A stretch of 64,000 nt of DNA from JBFWUM01 sp050247255 (GTDB lineage Bacteria > Acidobacteriota > Vicinamibacteria > Vicinamibacterales > UBA2999), in assembly GCA_050247255.1 (NCBI GenBank), contig JBFWUM010000003.1, forward strand, positions 1 to 64,000. The letters are read 5' to 3'. The notes under the pieces were generated by a model. That model was not told the DNA's origin, ran no database searches, and saw only the letters and a program-made list of their open reading frames with translations. Within the stretch, counting starts at the first letter, position 1. Every line of letters starts with the position of its first letter. Shown here in pieces: positions 60,677 to 64,000 of this stretch. A program made the translations under genes and the position numbers.

Positions 60677-62125
60677 TTACCGCGTCTTGATGAGCCCCCA
60701 GGGCCCACCCTTCTTCCGCTTCTTGCCCGGGGCGCCGAACCCGCCGCCCTGGCGCGCCGCCTGCTGCTGCATCTGCTGCAGCTGCTGCGGGTTCATGCCG
60801 CGCATGCCCTTCATGGCGCCCTTCATCCCGCCGCCCTGGCCGATCATCGCCAGCACCTTCCGCATCTCGTTGAACTGCTTCAGGAGCCGGTTCACCTCTT
60901 CGACCGAGGTGCCGCTCCCCTTCGCAATCCGCTTGCGGCGGCTGCCGTTGATGATCCCGTCGTTCTGCCGCTCCTGCGGCGTCATCGAGCTGATGATCGC
61001 CTCGACGCGCCCCATCTGCTTCTCGTCGGGCCGCGCGTCGCCAAGCTGCTTCTTCATCTCGCCCATCCCGGGAATCATCCCGAGCAGGCTTTCGAGCGGC
61101 CCCATCCGCTTGATCGTCTTCAGCTGCTTCCTGAAGTCGTCGAGCGTGAAATCGTTGCGGCGAAGCTTCTCTTCCAGCTCCTCCGCTTCGTCCTTGTCGA
61201 TCGCCTGCTCGGCCTTCTCGATGAGCGACAGCACGTCGCCCATGCCGAGCATCCGCGAGACGATCCGGTCCGGGTGGAAGAGCTCGAGATCGTTGAGCGT
61301 CTCCCCGCTGCCGACGAACGCAATCGGCACCCCGACCACCGACACCACCGACAGCGCCGCGCCGCCGCGGGCATCGCCATCGAGCTTGGTCAGCACGACG
61401 CCGGTGACGCCCACCCGGCGGTTGAACTCGCCGGCGCTCTTGATCGCGTCCTGCCCCGTCATCGCGTCGGCGACGTAGAGCAGGTCCGACGGCTGCACGG
61501 CCTCCTTGATGGCCTGCAGCTCGCCCATCAGGTCGTCGTCGATGTGCAGCCGCCCCGCGGTGTCGACGATGACCGTGTCGAATCCCTTGGCCTTCGCTTC
61601 GGCCAGCGCCCCCGCGGCGCGCGCCACCGGGTCCATCGTCTCCGGCGCGTGCACGCGCACGTCAGCTTTCTCGCCGAGCACCGAAAGCTGGGAGATGGCC
61701 GCCGGGCGCCGCACGTCGGTGGACACCATCAGCGGGTGCTTTCCCTGCCGCTTCAGCCAGGTCGCCAGCTTGCCCGAGGTCGTGGTCTTGCCCGAGCCCT
61801 GCAGGCCGAGCATCAGCACCACCCGTGGCGTGCCGGCGTCCTTCCGGAGGCCCCCTTCCGCGGCGCCGAACAGCGCCAGCAGTTCATCACGGACGATCTT
61901 GATGACCTGCTGCCCCGGCGTCAGGCTCTTCAGGACCTCCTGGTCCATCGCCTTGTCGCGGACCCGGTCGATGAACGCCTTGACGACCTTGAAGTTGACG
62001 TCCGCTTCGAGCAGCGCCAGCCGGATCTCGCGCAGCGCCGCCTCGACCGTTTCGGGCGTCAGCCGCACCTCGCCGCGGAGCGACTTGAAGACGTCCTGGA
62101 TGCGGGTGCTGAGCGACTCGAACAT
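60677..62125 (-). CDS. ffh: signal recognition particle protein Ffh
   Basis: GTPase that binds signal sequences and 4.5S RNA and docks with FtsY. 482 residues: N domain (about 1-90), G domain (about 95-295) with LGLQGSGKTTTSGKLA, DTAGRLHIDDDL and TKLDGDARGGAAL, and a methionine-rich M domain (about 325-482) with the RNA-binding GSGTSVEEVNRLLKQF and the stretch MGGMKGAMKGMRGMNPQQL-type, rich in Met and Gln. TATAAG lies 40 bases upstream on the minus strand, a possible -10. First gene of the translation/tRNA-modification string. Confidence 0.96.
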   Translation of the reverse strand: MFESLSTRIQDVFKSLRGEVRLTPETVEAALREIRLALLEADVNFKVVKAFIDRVRDKAMDQEVLKSLTPGQQVIKIVRDELLALFGAAEGGLRKDAGTPRVVLMLGLQGSGKTTTSGKLATWLKRQGKHPLMVSTDVRRPAAISQLSVLGEKADVRVHAPETMDPVARAAGALAEAKAKGFDTVIVDTAGRLHIDDDLMGELQAIKEAVQPSDLLYVADAMTGQDAIKSAGEFNRRVGVTGVVLTKLDGDARGGAALSVVSVVGVPIAFVGSGETLNDLELFHPDRIVSRMLGMGDVLSLIEKAEQAIDKDEAEELEEKLRRNDFTLDDFRKQLKTIKRMGPLESLLGMIPGMGEMKKQLGDARPDEKQMGRVEAIISSMTPQERQNDGIINGSRRKRIAKGSGTSVEEVNRLLKQFNEMRKVLAMIGQGGGMKGAMKGMRGMNPQQLQQMQQQAARQGGGFGAPGKKRKKGGPWGLIKTR

Positions 62126-62199
62126 CGGGGGTCCCTGCGCCGCCTAACCCCAGCAGGCGCAAACGCTTATATTAGTGGAAGATAGGCCGACGGGGCAAG

Positions 62200-63447
62200 C
62201 TACACAGACGAAAGTCTGTGCCCCAGCTTGTCCTTCTTCGTCTTCAGGTACTTGCGGGTGTGCTCCCCGGCGGGAATTTCGAGCGACACCGCTTCCGACA
62301 CGGACAGTCCGTACCCCTGTAATCCAACGAATTTGCGCGGGTTATTGGTCAGCAGCCGCATGGTCTTGACCCCGAGGTCGGTCAGGATCTGCGCGCCGAT
62401 GCCGTAGTCGCGCTGGTCGGCCTTGAACCCGAGACGCTCGTTCGCCTCGACGGTGTCGAAGCCCTGGTCCTGCAGCGCGTACGCCTTGATCTTGTTGGCC
62501 AGGCCGATGCCGCGCCCCTCCTGGTTCAGGTACAGCAGCACCCCGCGCCCCTCCTCGGCAATGCGGGCCATGGCCGTGTGCAGCTGCGGACCGCAGTCGC
62601 ACCGCGCCGAGTGGAAGACGTCGCCGGTGAGGCACTTCGAGTGCACGCGCACCAGGACGTCCCTGCCGTCGCCGATCTCGCCGCGCACGAGCGCGACGTG
62701 CGTGAGGTTGTCCACCTCGTTGTCGTAGGCGTAGATGCGGAAGGCGCCCTGCTCGGTCGGCAGGTCGGCGGTGGCCGAACGCTTCACCAGCCGCTCGTGA
62801 CGCATCCGGTACTGGATGAGCGAGGCAATTGTGATGATCGGCAGCTTGTGCTTGCGCGCGAACTTCGTCAGCTGCGGCACCCGTGCCATCGAGCCGTCGT
62901 CGTTCATGATTTCGCAGATGACCCCGGCCGGCTCCAGCCCGGCGATGCGCGCCAGGTCGACCGCCGCCTCGGTGTGGCCGGCGCGGACGAGCACGCCGCC
63001 GTCGCGCGCCTTGAGCGGAAACACGTGGCCGGGACGCGAGAGATCGCGGGGCGACGACTTCTTCGAAATCGCCACCTGGATCGTGCGGGCGCGATCGGCG
63101 GCGGAAATGCCGGTGCTCGTGCCGTTGCGCGCGTCGATCGACACGCAGAACGCGGTGTCGCGCCGCGCCGAGTGGTCGGTCTTTTCGAGCGGGATCTCGA
63201 GCTGCTCGAGCCGATCGGGCATCATCGCCAGGCAGATCAGCCCGCGGCCATGCTTGGCCATGAAGTTGATCGCCTCGGGCGTGACCTTCGAGGCAGCCAT
63301 GGTGAGGTCTCCCTCGTTCTCGCGGTCCTCGTCGTCGACGACGACGATCATGCGGCCGGCCTTGATGGCGGCGATGGCGTCCTCGATGGGAGCGAACGGA
63401 GTCTTCGGGGCGGCGCGGCGTGCGGTTGTCGTTGTCTTCTTCGTCAT
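62200..63447 (-). CDS. ribBA: 3,4-DHBP synthase/GTP cyclohydrolase II
   Basis: Bifunctional riboflavin-pathway enzyme of 415 residues. The RibB domain (about 15-215) has VVDDEDRENEGDLTMAA (metal and substrate) and RPGHVFPLKARDGGVLVRAGHTEA. The RibA domain (about 220-400) has VRVHSKCLTGDVFHSARCDC with the three zinc Cys and LLYLNQEGRGIGLANKIKAY. The last residues (GHRLSSV) are encoded by a hairpin repeat. It follows ribE with an ATGA overlap, so flavin synthesis genes are coupled. Confidence 0.96.
   Translation of the reverse strand: MTKKTTTTARRAAPKTPFAPIEDAIAAIKAGRMIVVVDDEDRENEGDLTMAASKVTPEAINFMAKHGRGLICLAMMPDRLEQLEIPLEKTDHSARRDTAFCVSIDARNGTSTGISAADRARTIQVAISKKSSPRDLSRPGHVFPLKARDGGVLVRAGHTEAAVDLARIAGLEPAGVICEIMNDDGSMARVPQLTKFARKHKLPIITIASLIQYRMRHERLVKRSATADLPTEQGAFRIYAYDNEVDNLTHVALVRGEIGDGRDVLVRVHSKCLTGDVFHSARCDCGPQLHTAMARIAEEGRGVLLYLNQEGRGIGLANKIKAYALQDQGFDTVEANERLGFKADQRDYGIGAQILTDLGVKTMRLLTNNPRKFVGLQGYGLSVSEAVSLEIPAGEHTRKYLKTKKDKLGHRLSSV
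62203..62220. repeat. hairpin with GAAA loop at the 3' end of ribBA
   Basis: CACAGAC-GAAA-GTCTGTG, perfect 7-bp stem, ending in the ribBA stop codon. The segment 62126-62199, between ribBA and ffh, otherwise holds only the possible ffh -10. Confidence 0.75.
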
Positions 63448-64000
63448 GGGTTCCGGTCCGCCTGCAGGCGGACGCTGCGCAGTACGTACTTCCCTACGAT
63501 ATCGAATTCCAGGTTCACGCGGTCGCCGGCCTTGCGGCCGGCCAGGGCGGTATTCGTCCAGGTGAACGGGATCAGCATCACCTCGAACGCGTCGTCCAGC
63601 AGGGTGGCCACCGTCAGGCTCACCCCGTCCACGGCGACCGAGCCCTTGGCGACCAGGAGCGGCGCCGCCTCTGGCGGGAAGCCAATGCGAAGCCAGTGCG
63701 CGTCCCCCTCCTCGCGTACCTCGACGACGCGTCCCACGCCGTCGACGTGCCCCTGGACGAAATGCCCGCCAAAGCGCCCATCGCCGCGAAGCGGCCGCTC
63801 GAGGTTCACGGCTGCCCCGGCCACCAGCCCGCCCAGCGTCGTCACCCGCGCCGTTTCCGGGCCCAGGTCGGCGTGGATCTCGTCCCGGGCCACACGCGTG
63901 ACCGTCAGGCAGACGCCGTTGACCGCCAGGCTGTCGCCCGGCGCCAGCTCGCCGGCGAGGCGCGTCTGCAGCCGGATGCGCAGGCCGGCGGCATCCGGCG
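63444..64000 (-). CDS. ribE: riboflavin synthase, 5' end outside the window
   Basis: Dismutates two lumazines to riboflavin. The visible part is at least 184 residues, open to the window edge. The end of the first barrel reads LRIRLQTRLAGELAPGDSLA and VNGVCLTVTRV. The second barrel has NLERPLRGDGRFGGHFVQGH, VDGVG, GSVAVDGVSLTV and LIPFTWTNTAL. The N-terminal FTG(I/L)VE motif lies beyond base 64000. The C-terminus RSVRLQADRNP is read from a hairpin repeat. Confidence 0.92.
   Translation of the reverse strand, partial: PDAAGLRIRLQTRLAGELAPGDSLAVNGVCLTVTRVARDEIHADLGPETARVTTLGGLVAGAAVNLERPLRGDGRFGGHFVQGHVDGVGRVVEVREEGDAHWLRIGFPPEAAPLLVAKGSVAVDGVSLTVATLLDDAFEVMLIPFTWTNTALAGRKAGDRVNLEFDIVGKYVLRSVRLQADRNP
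63456..63473. repeat. hairpin with TGCA loop at the 3' end of ribE
   Basis: GTCCGCC-TGCA-GGCGGAC, perfect 7-bp stem inside the last codons of ribE (VRLQAD), 9 bases before the ribBA start. Confidence 0.75.

Overview
The window is a GC-rich, densely packed chromosomal segment of a Gram-negative bacterium, most likely a soil Acidobacteriota of the Vicinamibacteria type. That placement is an inference. It rests on the TIGR03435 fragment at the left edge, LPS (Kdo) and type IV pilus genes, many GTG/TTG starts, and a heavy load of short repeats whose in-frame translations give low-complexity peptides at the ends of proteins. There is no phage, transposase, rRNA or CRISPR array.

Layout. 0-8 kb: the end of a TIGR03435 gene, then a minus-strand respiratory cluster with a DsbD-alpha-like protein, a thioredoxin, a DsrE-like protein, cbb3 oxidase (CcoN, a fused CcoO-CcoP, a CcoQ-like peptide) and a TsdA-like dihaem cytochrome. 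It reads as a route from a reduced sulfur compound to oxygen. 8-13.6 kb: the Kdo/LPS operon kdsB-pyrG-kdsA-kdsD-lapB. 13.6-17 kb: coaE-folD and a LeuT-type transporter with its 44-residue partner. 17-28 kb (minus): pilMNOPQ, two lipoproteins, a TPR protein, an M24 peptidase, accB, accC and thiE, with a candidate sigma-54 promoter and an enhancer-like dyad upstream of pilM. 28-32 kb: the translation operon rplM-rpsI-rpsB-tsf-pyrH-frr. 32-37 kb: a methyltransferase, a GT2 glycosyltransferase and two large membrane proteins. 37-43 kb: pfkA, tRNA-Ala(CGC), a GlsB-type protein, a PolX-like protein with a degenerate polymerase half, lolA and a secretin lipoprotein. 43-50 kb (minus): the cell-wall synthesis/recycling operon nagZ-ldcA-mpl-pxpBC-murB-murA. 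50.3-51 kb: a small gene graveyard. 51-57.6 kb: a GHMP kinase, PolX and several conserved hypotheticals. 57.6-64 kb (minus): ribE-ribBA and ffh-rpsP-khpA-rimM-trmD-rplS-rnhB.

The most unusual signal is not a gene. At least nine intergenic arrays are built from 7-bp units. Each has its own unit sequence, but all share the period, and most pair with a complementary 7-bp array to form a long imperfect hairpin. They usually begin within a few bases of a stop codon. Three of them run directly into TATAAT placed 7-8 bases before a GTG start (kdsA, pyrH, GHMP kinase), which suggests array-borne promoters making leaderless mRNAs. A second repeat class, perfect hairpins with 4-base loops (TGAA, TTCA, TTTA, GAAA, TGCA), sits between genes and also in-frame inside thiE, pxpBC, ribBA and ribE.
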